Notes: generated by a model from the sequence alone, not told the origin. 64,000 nt of DNA from Anaerolineae bacterium (GCA_023382655.1 JAHDWK010000006.1:62001-126000), one strand, 5' to 3'. Shown: positions 35,147-44,149, numbered from the stretch's first letter. A program made the numbers and translations.

Positions 35147-35776
35147 ATGGACAACCGTATATTTTCGAGTAACGGCCGTCTCCGCCGCTTTCGCCATGTA
35201 GTGATCCTCATAAGTGGCTGCCTGTTGTTGGCAGCCTGTTCTGTCACTCATTCGGCGGAACTGCCAGCAGCCACGGCCGTGCCCACGCCCACGGAGACAC
35301 GCATGAAAGCTGATTTACCCGACCTGGGCCTTGCCCCCGAATTCAAAAATGATACCTGGCTCAATACCGATGCGCCCATTCGCCTGGCTGCCCTGCGCGG
35401 CAAGGTGGTGCTGTTGGAATTCTGGACATTTGCCTGCATCAACTGCCAGCGCACCACGCCCTGGATCAAACAGTGGCATGAGCAATACGCCGGGGATGAT
35501 TTTGCCGTCGTCACCATTCATTACCCGGAATTTTCATTTGAACGGGATATAGATAATGTGGCTAACGCTTTGCAGGAAAATGGGATCACCTATCCGGTCG
35601 CCATTGACAACGAGCGCCTGACCTGGGATGCTTATGGGCAGCGGTACTGGCCGACAACCTATCTGATTGATAAAAACGGCCGTATCCGCTACGTACACAT
35701 TGGCGAATTTACCAGAGGGTCAGACAAAGAGGCGGTGGCGGCGATTGAGGCGCTGCTGGCGGAAGGAATTCCGTAA
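35147..35776 (+). CDS. TlpA/DipZ-like thioredoxin-fold lipoprotein
   Basis: A 209-residue lipoprotein with lipobox LLAAC (Cys31), followed by a Thr/Pro linker and a thioredoxin domain. The domain carries active-site CINC at 97-100 (FWTFACINCQR) and cis-Pro in WPTTYLIDKNG. The residues after the active site and DNVANALQENGITYPVAIDN resemble the thioredoxin-like module of DipZ/AhpC-TSA proteins. It is membrane-tethered outside the cell, probably reducing or resolving disulfides or peroxides. It is followed 71 bases later by a Rieske protein on the same strand. Confidence 0.88.
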   Translation: MDNRIFSSNGRLRRFRHVVILISGCLLLAACSVTHSAELPAATAVPTPTETRMKADLPDLGLAPEFKNDTWLNTDAPIRLAALRGKVVLLEFWTFACINCQRTTPWIKQWHEQYAGDDFAVVTIHYPEFSFERDIDNVANALQENGITYPVAIDNERLTWDAYGQRYWPTTYLIDKNGRIRYVHIGEFTRGSDKEAVAAIEALLAEGIP

Positions 35777-35840
35777 TCTGAAGTCCGTAACCCGAAGCCC
35801 GAAGTCGGGTGACGGGCTCCGGGCCTGGGACTTCGGGTTT
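35773..35840. repeat. Intergenic self-complementary element, cccgaagtc word
   Basis: The sequence repeats the words GAAGTCCG, CCCGAAGCC and CGAAGTCGGG. AACCCGAAG (35789-35797) is complementary to CTTCGGGTT (35831-35839), and CCCGAAG/GGGCC halves add further pairing. It begins inside or directly after the stop of the thioredoxin gene and ends eight bases before the Rieske start codon. No SD is visible for the Rieske gene. Confidence 0.6.
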
Positions 35841-35847
35841 GAACTAT

Positions 35848-36192
35848 ATGCAACTATTCAAATCAAAGGCGACGCCGGATGCAGAGGGTTATTTCGAGAC
35901 GGTGGCAGCAGCGGTGGTGCAGCCAGGAGAGTTAACGGCCGTGACCATCAACGGCCGTAAACTGCTGCTCACCCGCTACGAAGGGCACGTTTATGCCTTC
36001 AGCGCCCAATGCCCCCACGCCGCCGCTAACCTGGGCGACGGTTGGCTGAGCCGGTTCAAAATCACCTGCCCGGATCATGAATACTGTTTTGATGTGCGCA
36101 ACGGCCGTATCCTCTGGCCCGCCGATGAAAATTACCGCCTGAAACTGTTTGTGGCTAAAGAAGACAATGGTGTAATTAAAGTCAAGTTGTAA
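35848..36192 (+). CDS. Rieske [2Fe-2S] domain protein
   Basis: A 114-residue soluble Rieske/NirD-like ferredoxin. Cluster ligands are Cys55 and His57 (CPHAAANL) and Cys74 and His77 (CPDHEYCFD). The fold core is present (VYAFSAQCPH, RNGRILWPADENYRL). The short form without a membrane anchor suggests an electron carrier for an oxygenase or other redox partner. ATG 35848 is chosen because the longer frame would read through the intergenic repeat. A thioredoxin lipoprotein precedes it. Confidence 0.87.
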   Translation: MQLFKSKATPDAEGYFETVAAAVVQPGELTAVTINGRKLLLTRYEGHVYAFSAQCPHAAANLGDGWLSRFKITCPDHEYCFDVRNGRILWPADENYRLKLFVAKEDNGVIKVKL

Positions 36193-36198
36193 CAAGGC

Positions 36199-36232
36199 AG
36201 ACCTGACAGGTTTTCTGAAACCTGTCAGGTCT
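36199..36232. terminator. Perfect 15-bp hairpin, agacctgacaggttt (copy 1)
   Basis: AGACCTGACAGGTTT (36199-36213) and its exact complement (36218-36232) flank a 4-base loop. It is positioned between the convergent Rieske and sugar-dehydrogenase genes. An identical stem occurs at 58170-58202, 22 kb away, so this is a dispersed element as well as a probable terminator. Confidence 0.7.
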
Positions 36233-36249
36233 ATTGTCCCAATCCCATT

Positions 36250-37800
36250 TTAGTTACACCCCGGTGGCTCACTTGTTGGTGTGGGTGTAAAAGTGGCCGT
36301 TGGCGTGAAAGTAGGCGTAGAGGTAAAAGTGGCCGTTGGTGTACTGGTAGGTGCTAATGTGCCGGTTGGTGTACTGGTAGACGTTAATGTGCCGGTTGGC
36401 GTAGCTGTCAGGGTGGCGGTGATGGTCGCCGTGGCCGTCATGGTGCTAGTGGCGGTCGGCGTCACAGGTAAAGGGGTATCTTCCCCCTTTAGCACCAGCG
36501 GCAGGTAGTTGAACTCATCGTCGCCGCCAAAGACTGGGGTGGTCACGGCCGTCGCCCCAATTTTATAAATTGCCCCATTGCTGCTGCTGTAATGGGCCAC
36601 ATACAGCTCGCCATCACACCCCTCCCCAAACGAGCTGGGCGCTCCTACATTGGGCAACGTACCAATATAGGTCGTGTCCCAACCACCACCCCCATCGGGA
36701 TAGGATAACCAGGCATTACCAAAGCCATAATCCGCAAAAATGTAGTACCCCTGCAAAGCGGGGTAATCCGTGCCACGATAGACAAATCCACCGCTCACAG
36801 CAATACCCAAACTGTGTGAATACTCAAAAAATGGGAAATCATAAGCATCTGGTGGTTGGCAGCCGGTGGTATTGTAGGGATGCACCCCTTCATAACAACG
36901 CCAGCCCCAATTCTCGCCACCGGTGCTGTTGGCCGGTTGGAAGTTCACCTCTTCCCATGCCCCCTGCCCCACGTCGCCAATAAACATATCATGCGTTTGC
37001 CGGTCAAAACTGAAACGCCAGGGGTTACGCAGCCCCATGTGCCAGATTTCATCACAGTTCCCCCCCACACCGTCTACAAATGGATTACTGGCCGGCACGG
37101 TGTAGTTACCATCACTGTCACAGTCTGGCGCACCGCCGCCGCCATTTACGTCAATGCGCAGCATCTTGCCCAGCAATGTTGTTGGCGTCTGCGCATTGTT
37201 TTGCGGATCACCGCTGCTGCCACCATCACCCATGCCGATGTATAAATACCCATCCACGCCAAAGTTAAGGTCGCCACCGTTGTGGTTCCAATCGGGCTGG
37301 GCGATGTGAATGATCTCCAGGCGACTGTTGGGATCGGCTACATTGGGATCGCCACTCACGCTAAAACGGGACACAACTGTGTCACCCAGGGCATGGCCGT
37401 CAATGGCGACGGTGGTGTAGTTCACGTAGAAATACGGGGTGTTTGGATAGTCGGGGTGGAAAGCCAACCCTAATAATCCACGTTCATTGGGTGAATCATG
37501 AACGATGTTTGCAATGTTGAGAAAGGGGGTAGGCAGCGTGTTGCCACTGGTATCAATAATCTTGATAATACCGGCCCGTTCCACAATAAAAAGGCGATTG
37601 TCACCCGCATTGGCAATATCCACCGGATAGGCAAACCCATTATCCACCAGCGTGGTGGTGACAGTAGGCGGGCCACCCTGCTCTGTGCCCGGCGCCGCAG
37701 CGGCGGACACGGCCGTTTCCCCTCCGCCATTCATCATCACTACCAGCGCCACCAGACCGGCTAACACTATCACCAGACCCATTGCTTTCAGTAACTTCAT
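36250..37800 (-). CDS. Secreted PQQ-type sugar (glucose/sorbosone) dehydrogenase with Thr/Pro tail
   Basis: A 516-residue protein with a signal peptide/anchor (about 5-25), then a six-bladed propeller of the soluble GDH/YliI family: NERGLLGLAFHPDYPNTPYF, WNHNGGDLNFGVDGYLYIGM, GDGGSSGDP, GLRNPWRFSFDR and GDVGQGAWEEVNF. The last ~80 residues are Thr/Pro/Ser repeats (TPTATSTMTATATITATLTA and similar) ending in GCN. These probably act as a wall-spanning stalk or glycosylated tail. It oxidises aldose-like sugars outside the cell if PQQ is available. A paralogue lies directly upstream on the same strand. Confidence 0.87.
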   Translation of the reverse strand: MKLLKAMGLVIVLAGLVALVVMMNGGGETAVSAAAAPGTEQGGPPTVTTTLVDNGFAYPVDIANAGDNRLFIVERAGIIKIIDTSGNTLPTPFLNIANIVHDSPNERGLLGLAFHPDYPNTPYFYVNYTTVAIDGHALGDTVVSRFSVSGDPNVADPNSRLEIIHIAQPDWNHNGGDLNFGVDGYLYIGMGDGGSSGDPQNNAQTPTTLLGKMLRIDVNGGGGAPDCDSDGNYTVPASNPFVDGVGGNCDEIWHMGLRNPWRFSFDRQTHDMFIGDVGQGAWEEVNFQPANSTGGENWGWRCYEGVHPYNTTGCQPPDAYDFPFFEYSHSLGIAVSGGFVYRGTDYPALQGYYIFADYGFGNAWLSYPDGGGGWDTTYIGTLPNVGAPSSFGEGCDGELYVAHYSSSNGAIYKIGATAVTTPVFGGDDEFNYLPLVLKGEDTPLPVTPTATSTMTATATITATLTATPTGTLTSTSTPTGTLAPTSTPTATFTSTPTFTPTATFTPTPTSEPPGCN

Positions 37801-37824
37801 TTTGTCTGCTCCTTCATTCGTAAA

Positions 37825-37841
37825 GCGATTTGGAAAATCGC
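37825..37841. repeat. Degenerate copy of the gcgattt/aaatcgc hairpin
   Basis: GCGATTT (37825-37831) and AAATCGC (37835-37841) form a 7-bp stem, and the right side continues CCTAC as in the 31598-31620 element family. It lies in the 51-base gap between the two sugar dehydrogenase genes. Confidence 0.5.
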
Positions 37842-37851
37842 CCTACATGCT

Positions 37852-39189
37852 TCATTCATCAACCGACTGAATTTGATAAACCCCGCCGTTGTGGTCCACC
37901 ACGTATAATTCACCGGCGGCGTCCTCGCCAAAACTGGCGATTACCCGGCCACTTTCCAGCACCCTGGCCGCATCCCAGGTACCGTCTCCCCGTGGAAACA
38001 GTCGCCAGATAAATCCGGTGCAATAATCAGCCACAAAGTAGTTGCCTTGCAGCGCCGGAAACTGCTGGCCACGATATACATAACCACCGGTTACAGAGCA
38101 GCCCTGGCTGTGGTCATATTCAAAAACAGGCAGAACCAGCCCGGTCACATCACAGTTATCGCCCTGGTAACAATGCGTGCCTTCCATCTGGTTCCAGCCA
38201 TAATTCTCACCACCGAGACCATCCGCCGGGTGGAAATTGACTTCTTCCCATTGGTTCTGGCCGACATCGGCCATAAAGAAGTCGCCTGTTTCCCGGTCAA
38301 AACTAAAGCGCCAGGGATTGCGCAGCCCTACCGCCCAAATTTCATTGCGGAAGGTATCGTCCGTCACAAACGGGTTTGTTTCTGGAATGCCATACGGTAC
38401 ATCATCGGCTATATCCACATCCAGGCGGAGGATTTTACCCAGTAGATCACGGCCGTCCTGCGCCCGATTCTGGGGATCACCCTGGCTGCCGCCGTCACCC
38501 ATGCCAATATACAGATAACCATCTGGGCCAAACTTCACCAGGCCGCCATTGTGGTTGGCATAAGGCTGCTCAATGGTCAGCAAGATTTTTTCACTGGTTG
38601 GGTCAGCCAGATTAGGGTCAGTAGCGCTCACCTGAAAACGGGAAACAACGGTATCAAATGCCAGATTGGTGTAGTTCACGTAAAAGTAGCCATTCTGCGC
38701 ATATTGCGGATGAAAGGCCACGCTGAGCAGCCCTTGTTCATTGGCTTGTGCGCCCACCCGGTCCCGAATTTCCAGAAACGGTTCAGGTAATAATGCACCA
38801 TCCTGAATGAGGCGAATGAGACCATTTTGCTGCACCACAAACAGACGGCCGTCACCTGCATGGGTCAGATGCACCGGCAAACGCAGGTCTTCGGTCACAA
38901 TCGGCACGAGCTGAATCTGGCTCACGGGTTGGAGGGATGCAGATGTAGGTGTGGCCGGCACGGGGGTGGCCGTATCAGTGGGCACGGCCGTTGGCGCTTC
39001 CGGCGCGCCAGGTTCGGTATTTGTGGGGGGCAAGGTCGGGATGAGAGTTGGACTGTTCAGCGCCTCTGTCGCCGCGATAGGGGGGGTGTGCACGGGAATG
39101 ACGGGTGGGGTCACGGCCGTTTCCCCCTGCCCGCAGGCAGCCAGGGATAAAATGAGGAGTACAAAAAGGGGTTTCATCATAAGCGTCAT
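37852..39189 (-). CDS. PQQ-type sugar dehydrogenase lipoprotein (paralogue)
   Basis: A 445-residue lipoprotein with signal sequence and lipobox LSLAAC, a Pro/Thr-rich spacer (about 25-85), then the same propeller as its neighbour: NEQGLLSVAFHPQYAQNGYF, YANHNGGLVKFGPDGYLYIG, GDGGSQGDPQ, GLRNPWRFSFDRETG and GDVGQNQWEEVNF. It differs from the neighbour by being lipid-anchored with the linker at the N-terminus instead of the C-terminus. The start could be ATG 39189, which lies within a CAATTACCC-type intergenic word, or the tandem ATGs at 39180/39177; no SD is visible. Confidence 0.87.
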   Translation of the reverse strand: MTLMMKPLFVLLILSLAACGQGETAVTPPVIPVHTPPIAATEALNSPTLIPTLPPTNTEPGAPEAPTAVPTDTATPVPATPTSASLQPVSQIQLVPIVTEDLRLPVHLTHAGDGRLFVVQQNGLIRLIQDGALLPEPFLEIRDRVGAQANEQGLLSVAFHPQYAQNGYFYVNYTNLAFDTVVSRFQVSATDPNLADPTSEKILLTIEQPYANHNGGLVKFGPDGYLYIGMGDGGSQGDPQNRAQDGRDLLGKILRLDVDIADDVPYGIPETNPFVTDDTFRNEIWAVGLRNPWRFSFDRETGDFFMADVGQNQWEEVNFHPADGLGGENYGWNQMEGTHCYQGDNCDVTGLVLPVFEYDHSQGCSVTGGYVYRGQQFPALQGNYFVADYCTGFIWRLFPRGDGTWDAARVLESGRVIASFGEDAAGELYVVDHNGGVYQIQSVDE

Positions 39190-39244
39190 TGGGTAATTGA
39201 GTCATGTGGGCGTTCATTTACCCAACCACTCCATTACTATTTAT

Positions 39245-40381
39245 TCAGCCACGTTCTGCCAGAGGAATAAACGGCCGTGGCGCGGGGCCAGTATAGTTTG
39301 CTTTGGGGCGAATCAGGCGGTTATCGGCCAACTGTTCCCGCACATGTGCCAGCCAGCCGGCAATACGGCTAATGGCAAAGAGCGCCGTAAACTGATCTAC
39401 CGGCAGCCCAATCATATACAACGCCACCGCCGAATAATAATCCACATTGGCAAAAAGCTGGCGTTGCACAAAGTAATCATCCTGCCGTGTGAGCTGTTCA
39501 ATTTGGGCGGCAATTTCATACCACTGTCCCTGGCCGCTGCTGGTTGCCAGCCGTTCGGCCATAGGCCGGAAAACGCGGGCGCGGGGGTCTTCTACCTTGT
39601 ATTCGCGGTGGCCGATGCCCATGATGCGCTGCCCGGCGGCTCGTTTTTGTTGGTACCAGGTGGCTACATCACCAGAAGCAGCCGCTTCCAGAAATTGTTC
39701 CATCGCCTTCTGGTTTGCCCCGCCATGCGAAACGCCTTTGAGTGTGCCAATGCCGGAGGTGATGGCGGAGTAGATGTCTGGTTGTGTACCGATGGTAACG
39801 CGGCAGGCAAAGGTGGAGGCGTTGAAGTCGTGGTCGGCCAGCAGCACCAGGTAGGCGTCCAGTGCCTGCACCGCGTCCGGGTTCTGCCATTGACCGTCGA
39901 GCATATACAGGAAGTTGGCCGCGTGGCCCAGATCAGACCGGGGGGCAATGGCTGTTTTGCCCTGGCGGATGCGTTCCCAGGCGGCGACGATGGTGGGGAA
40001 GACGGCCGTCAACGTTACCGCTTTTTGCCGTGCCCCTTCTGGACTGATGTCGTCGGCGGTAGGGTCGGCCATACCCAGCCAGCTTACGGCCGTGCGTAGC
40101 ACCGACATGGGGTGCGCGTGCCGGGGGAAGGCTTGCATGGCGGCCAACACCGCCGGGGGTAATGTCCGTTGTGCCGCCAATTCTGCCTGGAAAAGCTCTA
40201 ACTGCGCCCGCGTGGGCAGTTCACCATACCACAACAGGTAAACCACCTCTTCATAGCTGACCTGTCCGCCCAATTCCCACACATTGTATCCACGAAAGAT
40301 GAGGGTGCCGTTTTCGCCGTCTACCCGGCTCACGGCCGTGTCCGCCGCCGTCACTCCCGCCAATCCTTTGCCTGTACTCAT
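39245..40381 (-). CDS. Citrate/2-methylcitrate synthase family protein
   Basis: A 378-residue enzyme of the short bacterial citrate synthase type. It contains LIFRGYNVWELG, the substrate His regions (VSHGGANQKAMEQF and GIGHREYKVEDPRA) and the C-terminal PLAERG. It condenses acetyl-CoA or propionyl-CoA with oxaloacetate. A second, longer citrate synthase (44221-45510) lies 4 kb away, so one may serve the methylcitrate cycle (inference). The GGAG lies about ten bases before the ATG. Confidence 0.88.
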   Translation of the reverse strand: MSTGKGLAGVTAADTAVSRVDGENGTLIFRGYNVWELGGQVSYEEVVYLLWYGELPTRAQLELFQAELAAQRTLPPAVLAAMQAFPRHAHPMSVLRTAVSWLGMADPTADDISPEGARQKAVTLTAVFPTIVAAWERIRQGKTAIAPRSDLGHAANFLYMLDGQWQNPDAVQALDAYLVLLADHDFNASTFACRVTIGTQPDIYSAITSGIGTLKGVSHGGANQKAMEQFLEAAASGDVATWYQQKRAAGQRIMGIGHREYKVEDPRARVFRPMAERLATSSGQGQWYEIAAQIEQLTRQDDYFVQRQLFANVDYYSAVALYMIGLPVDQFTALFAISRIAGWLAHVREQLADNRLIRPKANYTGPAPRPFIPLAERG

Positions 40382-40533
40382 AGGCCACTCGCTCCTTCCA
40401 TTCTTGATTCACAAACAGGCGGTAGTATAACACGTATTGGGTGGCACAAATTGCGCATTTAGTGAACGATCACTGTCCACGACTGTGGCCCATCCTATAT
40501 GAAACAAGACATCTGCTGCCGGTTTGCGCAAAA

Positions 40534-40562
40534 TTGACAAGGCCAGAGTGTACCGCTATAAT
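40534..40562 (+). promoter_or_regulatory. Consensus sigma-70 promoter for the S1/IF-1 operon
   Basis: TTGACA at 40534-40539 and TATAAT at 40557-40562 are separated by exactly 17 bases, a perfect consensus match. It points toward the S1-like gene 250 bases downstream, as expected for a highly expressed translation operon. Confidence 0.85.
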
Positions 40563-40568
40563 CCCCGG

Positions 40569-40777
40569 CTTGGGTACTGTTGGCTGGATCATTCTAATTT
40601 TGGGCGTTGTTTACCAATTGTAAACCTGTGAAATACCTAAACAAACATTGTTTAAGTATTTTCGGAGGCACTTGTACCACAAAGTATAAACCTGAATAGC
40701 GGTTCGTAAACGACACATCTTTTGAAAATGACTCGGCCAGTCCCACAAAAAAGCTCGTGTGACGGTCGAGTTTTTTT
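40569..40777 (+). ncRNA. Structured leader or small RNA upstream of the S1-like gene
   Basis: About 210 bases lie between the predicted transcription start and a terminator-like hairpin, with no convincing ORF. Visible structures are GTTTAC/GTAAAC with a 5-base loop (40609-40625) and a 14-bp near-perfect stem AAATACCTAAACAA/TTGTTTAAGTATTT (about 40630-40664), followed by GGAGG. The final hairpin is at 40747-40777. It may be an attenuated mRNA leader or an independent small RNA. I do not recognise a known RNA family. Confidence 0.4.
40747..40777 (+). terminator. Terminator-like hairpin in the S1 leader
   Basis: AAAAAAGCTCG (40747-40757) pairs with CGAGTTTTTTT (40767-40777) including one G-U pair, and the T7 run forms the tail. 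It lies after the promoter and 34 bases before the start codon. This position fits attenuation of the S1/IF-1 operon or termination of a short RNA. Confidence 0.6.
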
Positions 40778-40810
40778 ATCCTATACCACTTGAGAAGAGA
40801 AATTATCAGC

Positions 40811-42334
40811 ATGATGGAAGATACCAATTTCGAAGAATTTTTGGAAACGCATGATTATGAGCTACCCCAGGTTGGCGACATCCGCAAAGGCATTATTGTG
40901 GCCGTGACGCAGCAAGGGGTAATCGTTGACTTGGGCCTGAAGCGGGATGGGATTGTGCCGGGTACTGACCTGGCCAAACTAGAACCGGAGGAACGGGCTG
41001 AACTTCATGTCAATGATGAAATTGCCGTTTACGTGATGAACACGGAAGCGCCAGACAGCTTGCAAGTATCTATCCATCTGGCCAAGATGAACCAGGATTG
41101 GATTGAGGCCGAACAGTTGATGGAAACAGGCGATATTTTTGAAGGGGAAGTGATTGGTTATAACAAGGGTGGGGCGATTGTGCCTTACGGCCGTCTCCGT
41201 GGTTTTATTCCCGCTTCCCATCTGGCTGCCCTGACGCGCGGCCTCAATGACCGGCAGCGCCAGCAAAAACTGGCTAAACTGCGCGGTCAGAAAATTCCCT
41301 TGAAAGTCATTGAAGTAGATCGCCACCGTCGTCGGCTGGTTTTCTCCCAACGTGATGCCCAGAAAGAGTGGGATGAATTGCAGAAAGGAGAACTTCTGGA
41401 ACGATTGCAGGAAGGGGATGTGTTACACGGCCGTGTCAGCGGTCTACGTGACTTTGGCATCTTTGTAGACTTGGGCGGCGTTGACGGTCTGGTCCATATT
41501 TCCGAACTTGCCTGGCACCGCATTGATCACCCCCGCGAAGTAGTCAAGGTAGGCGACGAAATGGATGTCTACGTGATGAAGATTGACCGTGACGACCAAC
41601 GAATTAGTCTGAGCCGCAAAAAACTGCTGCCCAATCCCTGGGATACAGTGGAAGAGCGGTATCACATCAACCAACTGGTCGAAGGCTGCGTCACCCGCAT
41701 TGTAGATTACGGCGCGTTTGCCGAAATTGAGCCGGGCGTTGAGGGTTTGTTACATCTGTCGCAACTTTCCCGTGGCCAGGTGGAAAACGCCGGCGAAGTT
41801 GTGCAGGAAGGCGAAACCCACCTGCTGCGTGTTGTCAGCATTGAGAAAGATCGCCAGCGCATTGGCCTCAGCCTGCGGCAGGTCAGCGCCAATGAGCAAA
41901 TTGAGTGGATGTCGCGCAAACAAGCGGAAGCGGGTGCGGCTGCGGAAATACATGACCAGACTGATGATGAGGCCGATGAAATACATGACCAGACTGACGA
42001 CAATGTGGACGAAGTGGCAGAAGACGTTGTGGCCGCAGAAAATGCTGTGGTCACAGAAGACGCTGTGGTCGCAGAAGACGCTGTGGTCGCAGAAGACGCT
42101 GTGGTCGCAGAAGACGCTGTGGTCACAGAAGATGCTGTGGTCACAGAAGAAGTTGTGGCCGAGGTTCAATCCGTTGCCGAGGTGATGACAGATAGCGTCG
42201 CAGACGAAGAAGTTTCTATGGCCGAGCCAGGTACAGACGTTTCCGCTGATGAGGTTGTTGTGGATGATAGTCCGCTTGCCGAAACGGAATCTGTGATTGA
42301 GGAAACTGAACCACAGGAAGTTGAAGAAAGCTAA
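40811..42334 (+). CDS. S1 RNA-binding domain protein (ribosomal protein S1-like)
   Basis: A 507-residue protein with four S1 OB-fold domains starting near 20 ([20 protein letters not shown]), 105 ([20 protein letters not shown]), 200 ([20 protein letters not shown]) and 285 ([20 protein letters not shown]). An acidic low-complexity tail from about 375 includes two EIHDQTDD units and six [12 protein letters not shown] hexapeptides. Likely roles are mRNA docking to the 30S subunit or general RNA binding. ATG 40811 (or 40814) is preferred over the upstream TTG. The IF-1 gene starts two bases after the stop, so the two genes form a translation operon. Confidence 0.87.
   Translation: MMEDTNFEEFLETHDYELPQVGDIRKGIIVAVTQQGVIVDLGLKRDGIVPGTDLAKLEPEERAELHVNDEIAVYVMNTEAPDSLQVSIHLAKMNQDWIEAEQLMETGDIFEGEVIGYNKGGAIVPYGRLRGFIPASHLAALTRGLNDRQRQQKLAKLRGQKIPLKVIEVDRHRRRLVFSQRDAQKEWDELQKGELLERLQEGDVLHGRVSGLRDFGIFVDLGGVDGLVHISELAWHRIDHPREVVKVGDEMDVYVMKIDRDDQRISLSRKKLLPNPWDTVEERYHINQLVEGCVTRIVDYGAFAEIEPGVEGLLHLSQLSRGQVENAGEVVQEGETHLLRVVSIEKDRQRIGLSLRQVSANEQIEWMSRKQAEAGAAAEIHDQTDDEADEIHDQTDDNVDEVAEDVVAAENAVVTEDAVVAEDAVVAEDAVVAEDAVVTEDAVVTEEVVAEVQSVAEVMTDSVADEEVSMAEPGTDVSADEVVVDDSPLAETESVIEETEPQEVEES
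42044..42151 (+). repeat. Six tandem 18-base repeats in the S1-like gene tail
   Basis: Units of the form GCTGTGGTCGCAGAAGAC occur six times in register, differing only at GTCGCA/GTCACA and at the last base. They encode AVV(A/T)ED. The DNA identity is much higher than needed for the peptide, which points to recent slippage expansion and probable length variation between strains. Confidence 0.85.
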
Positions 42335-42336
42335 GT

Positions 42337-42609
42337 ATGGCAAAAAACGACAAACTGGAAGTGGAAGGCACGATTATTGAACTGCTGCCGAACACCCAAT
42401 TTAAAGTGGAACTGGACAATGGACATCAGGTATTGGCCTACCTATCGGGTCGCATGCGCAAGTATTACATTCGCATCTTGTTGGGAGACCGGGTGCGGGT
42501 AGAGATGACGCCGTATGATTTGGCGCGTGGCCGTATTACCTATCGTTACCGCAACCGGGCTGATGCTCCTAGCAGTAGTAGTAGTAGCAGTAGCAGCAGC
42601 GAAGAGTAG
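42337..42609 (+). CDS. infA: Translation initiation factor IF-1 with poly-serine tail
   Basis: A 90-residue protein. Residues 1-72 are the IF-1 OB fold ([20 protein letters not shown], then [20 protein letters not shown] and [20 protein letters not shown]). IF-1 normally ends near residue 72-75. Here an extension APS10EE adds ten consecutive serines (79-88) encoded by AGT/AGC codons, typical of microsatellite expansion. It starts two bases after the S1-like stop and ends before a strong terminator. Confidence 0.95.
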   Translation: MAKNDKLEVEGTIIELLPNTQFKVELDNGHQVLAYLSGRMRKYYIRILLGDRVRVEMTPYDLARGRITYRYRNRADAPSSSSSSSSSSEE

Positions 42610-42651
42610 TTCCGTCCCACTTTCTTGTTTGCGAACCTGAATGAAGTAATA

Positions 42652-42687
42652 AACACGCTGCGAAGATTTCGCAGCGTGTTTTGTTTT
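42652..42687 (+). terminator. Intrinsic terminator of the S1/IF-1 operon
   Basis: AACACGCTGCGAA (42652-42664) and TTCGCAGCGTGTT (42668-42680) form a perfect 13-bp stem with a 3-base loop, followed by TTGTTTT. This is a textbook factor-independent terminator, 42 bases past infA and just before the menE-like gene. Confidence 0.88.
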
Positions 42688-42694
42688 AGCGGCC

Positions 42695-44149
42695 ATGATA
42701 GAAACACAAAGTGACTGGCTGGCCAGCCGGGGACAGGCTTCACCCACTCAAACAGCGCTTTTGATGGGCGAGCAGCAGTGGAACTATGCCGAATTAAACC
42801 AGCTGGTGAATGGCTGCTGTACCCGGCTGGTGGCGCTGGGAGTACAGCCGGGTGATTCTGTGGGGGTGTTGTTGGCTAACTCACCAGTGTATGTCTGTTT
42901 GATCCATGCGCTGGCCCGGTTAGGGGCGGTGTTAGTACCCCTCAATATGCGCCTGACGCCGGCCGAATGGCAGTGGCAGGTGGCACATGTGGGGTGTCGG
43001 CTGGTTCTAGGTTCTTCTGAAATGATACCGGCTGCCGGACTGTCCGTCCGCGCTGTGGTAGTGAATGAAACCTGGTTATCACCAGAAATAACGACCGGGG
43101 AACCCCTGCCTTTTACGTTGAACCGCGTACAGGCTGTGGTATTTACTTCCGGTACATCCGGCCGACCGAAGGGGGCGATGCTGACTTTTGCTAACCACTT
43201 TTACAGTGCCATGGCCTCGGCGTACCGGGTAGGGGTGCTGCCGGATGACCTCTGGTTAAGTTGTTTGCCGCTTTACCATGTAGGCGGGCTGGCGGTGATC
43301 TGGCGCAGTTGTTTGTATGGCACGGCCGTAGACCTGCACCCGAAATTTGACCTGATGGCCGTGAACGACAGCCTGGATCGCAAACCCATTACCCTTATTT
43401 CGTTAGTGCCCACGATGTTAGCGCGGCTGCTGGAAAGCCGAGCAGCCTGGCCGCAAACGCTGCGGCTGGCGCTCATTGGCGGCGCGGCGGCCGCGCCGGA
43501 TCTGCTGGCCAAGGCACTAGCCGACGGTGTGCCCGCAGCGACGACCTATGGCCTGACGGAAGCGGCTTCACAGGTAGCAACCATGCGCCCGGCGGATGTC
43601 AGGCGTAAACCGGGCAGTGTGGGCCGGCCGTTGCTCTTTACCACTGTGCGCATTATGGACGAAGACGGCCGTGAACTGCCGCCCCATGAAATTGGCGAAA
43701 TTGTGGTTAGGGGGCCAACGGTGATGGCCGGATATTGGGGTGAAACCGCACCCACCGCTCACCCCTTGCACACCGGCGATTTGGGTTATGTGGATGCGGA
43801 TGGTGATCTGTGGGTAGTGCAGCGGCGCAGCGACCTGATTGTGTCGGGGGGGGAAAATGTGTATCCGGCGGAAGTGGAAACGGTGCTGAAAAGGCATACC
43901 GCCGTTACCGCTGCCTGTGTGGTGGGGCTGCCGGACGTGGAATGGGGGCAGGTGGTGGCGGCGGCGGTGGTGGTGCAGGCGGGGACGGCCGTGACCGCCA
44001 CCGAACTCAGCCAATTTTGCCGGGGGCGGTTGGCCGGTTACAAAATCCCCCGCCACATTTTTTTTGTACCAGACCTGCCGCTGACAGCATCCGGCAAGAT
44101 TGCCCGGCAAGAAGTGGCGCAACTCATTAGCAAGCGGGGCAAGTCATAG
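42695..44149 (+). CDS. menE: o-succinylbenzoate-CoA ligase-like acyl-CoA synthetase
   Basis: A 484-residue AMP-forming ligase. It has the P-loop-like TSGTSGRPKGAM, A4/A5 motifs (LPLYHVGG, ATTYGLTEAASQ), the hinge region (HTGDLGYVDADGDLWVVQRR, SDLIVSGGENVYPAEVE) and the catalytic Lys in TASGKIARQE. Its length and GG-x-AAA-PDLL region fit MenE, the OSB-CoA step of menaquinone synthesis. No other men genes are visible here, so a generic acyl-CoA ligase remains possible. It lies downstream of the IF-1 terminator and is convergent with gltA. Confidence 0.75.
   Translation: MIETQSDWLASRGQASPTQTALLMGEQQWNYAELNQLVNGCCTRLVALGVQPGDSVGVLLANSPVYVCLIHALARLGAVLVPLNMRLTPAEWQWQVAHVGCRLVLGSSEMIPAAGLSVRAVVVNETWLSPEITTGEPLPFTLNRVQAVVFTSGTSGRPKGAMLTFANHFYSAMASAYRVGVLPDDLWLSCLPLYHVGGLAVIWRSCLYGTAVDLHPKFDLMAVNDSLDRKPITLISLVPTMLARLLESRAAWPQTLRLALIGGAAAAPDLLAKALADGVPAATTYGLTEAASQVATMRPADVRRKPGSVGRPLLFTTVRIMDEDGRELPPHEIGEIVVRGPTVMAGYWGETAPTAHPLHTGDLGYVDADGDLWVVQRRSDLIVSGGENVYPAEVETVLKRHTAVTAACVVGLPDVEWGQVVAAAVVVQAGTAVTATELSQFCRGRLAGYKIPRHIFFVPDLPLTASGKIARQEVAQLISKRGKS

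Noticed and set aside
40594..40827. A 77-codon minus-strand ORF in the S1 leader
   Set aside because: It is antisense to a promoter-driven leader with hairpins and a terminator, lacks an SD and resembles no family.
41750..42343. A 197-codon minus-strand ORF with repeated CDHSVF units
   Set aside because: It is the antisense shadow of the 18-base repeats in the S1-like gene tail.
42695..44149. A menaquinone biosynthesis cluster around the menE-like gene
   Set aside because: No other men genes are visible in the window, so pathway membership rests on this single gene.
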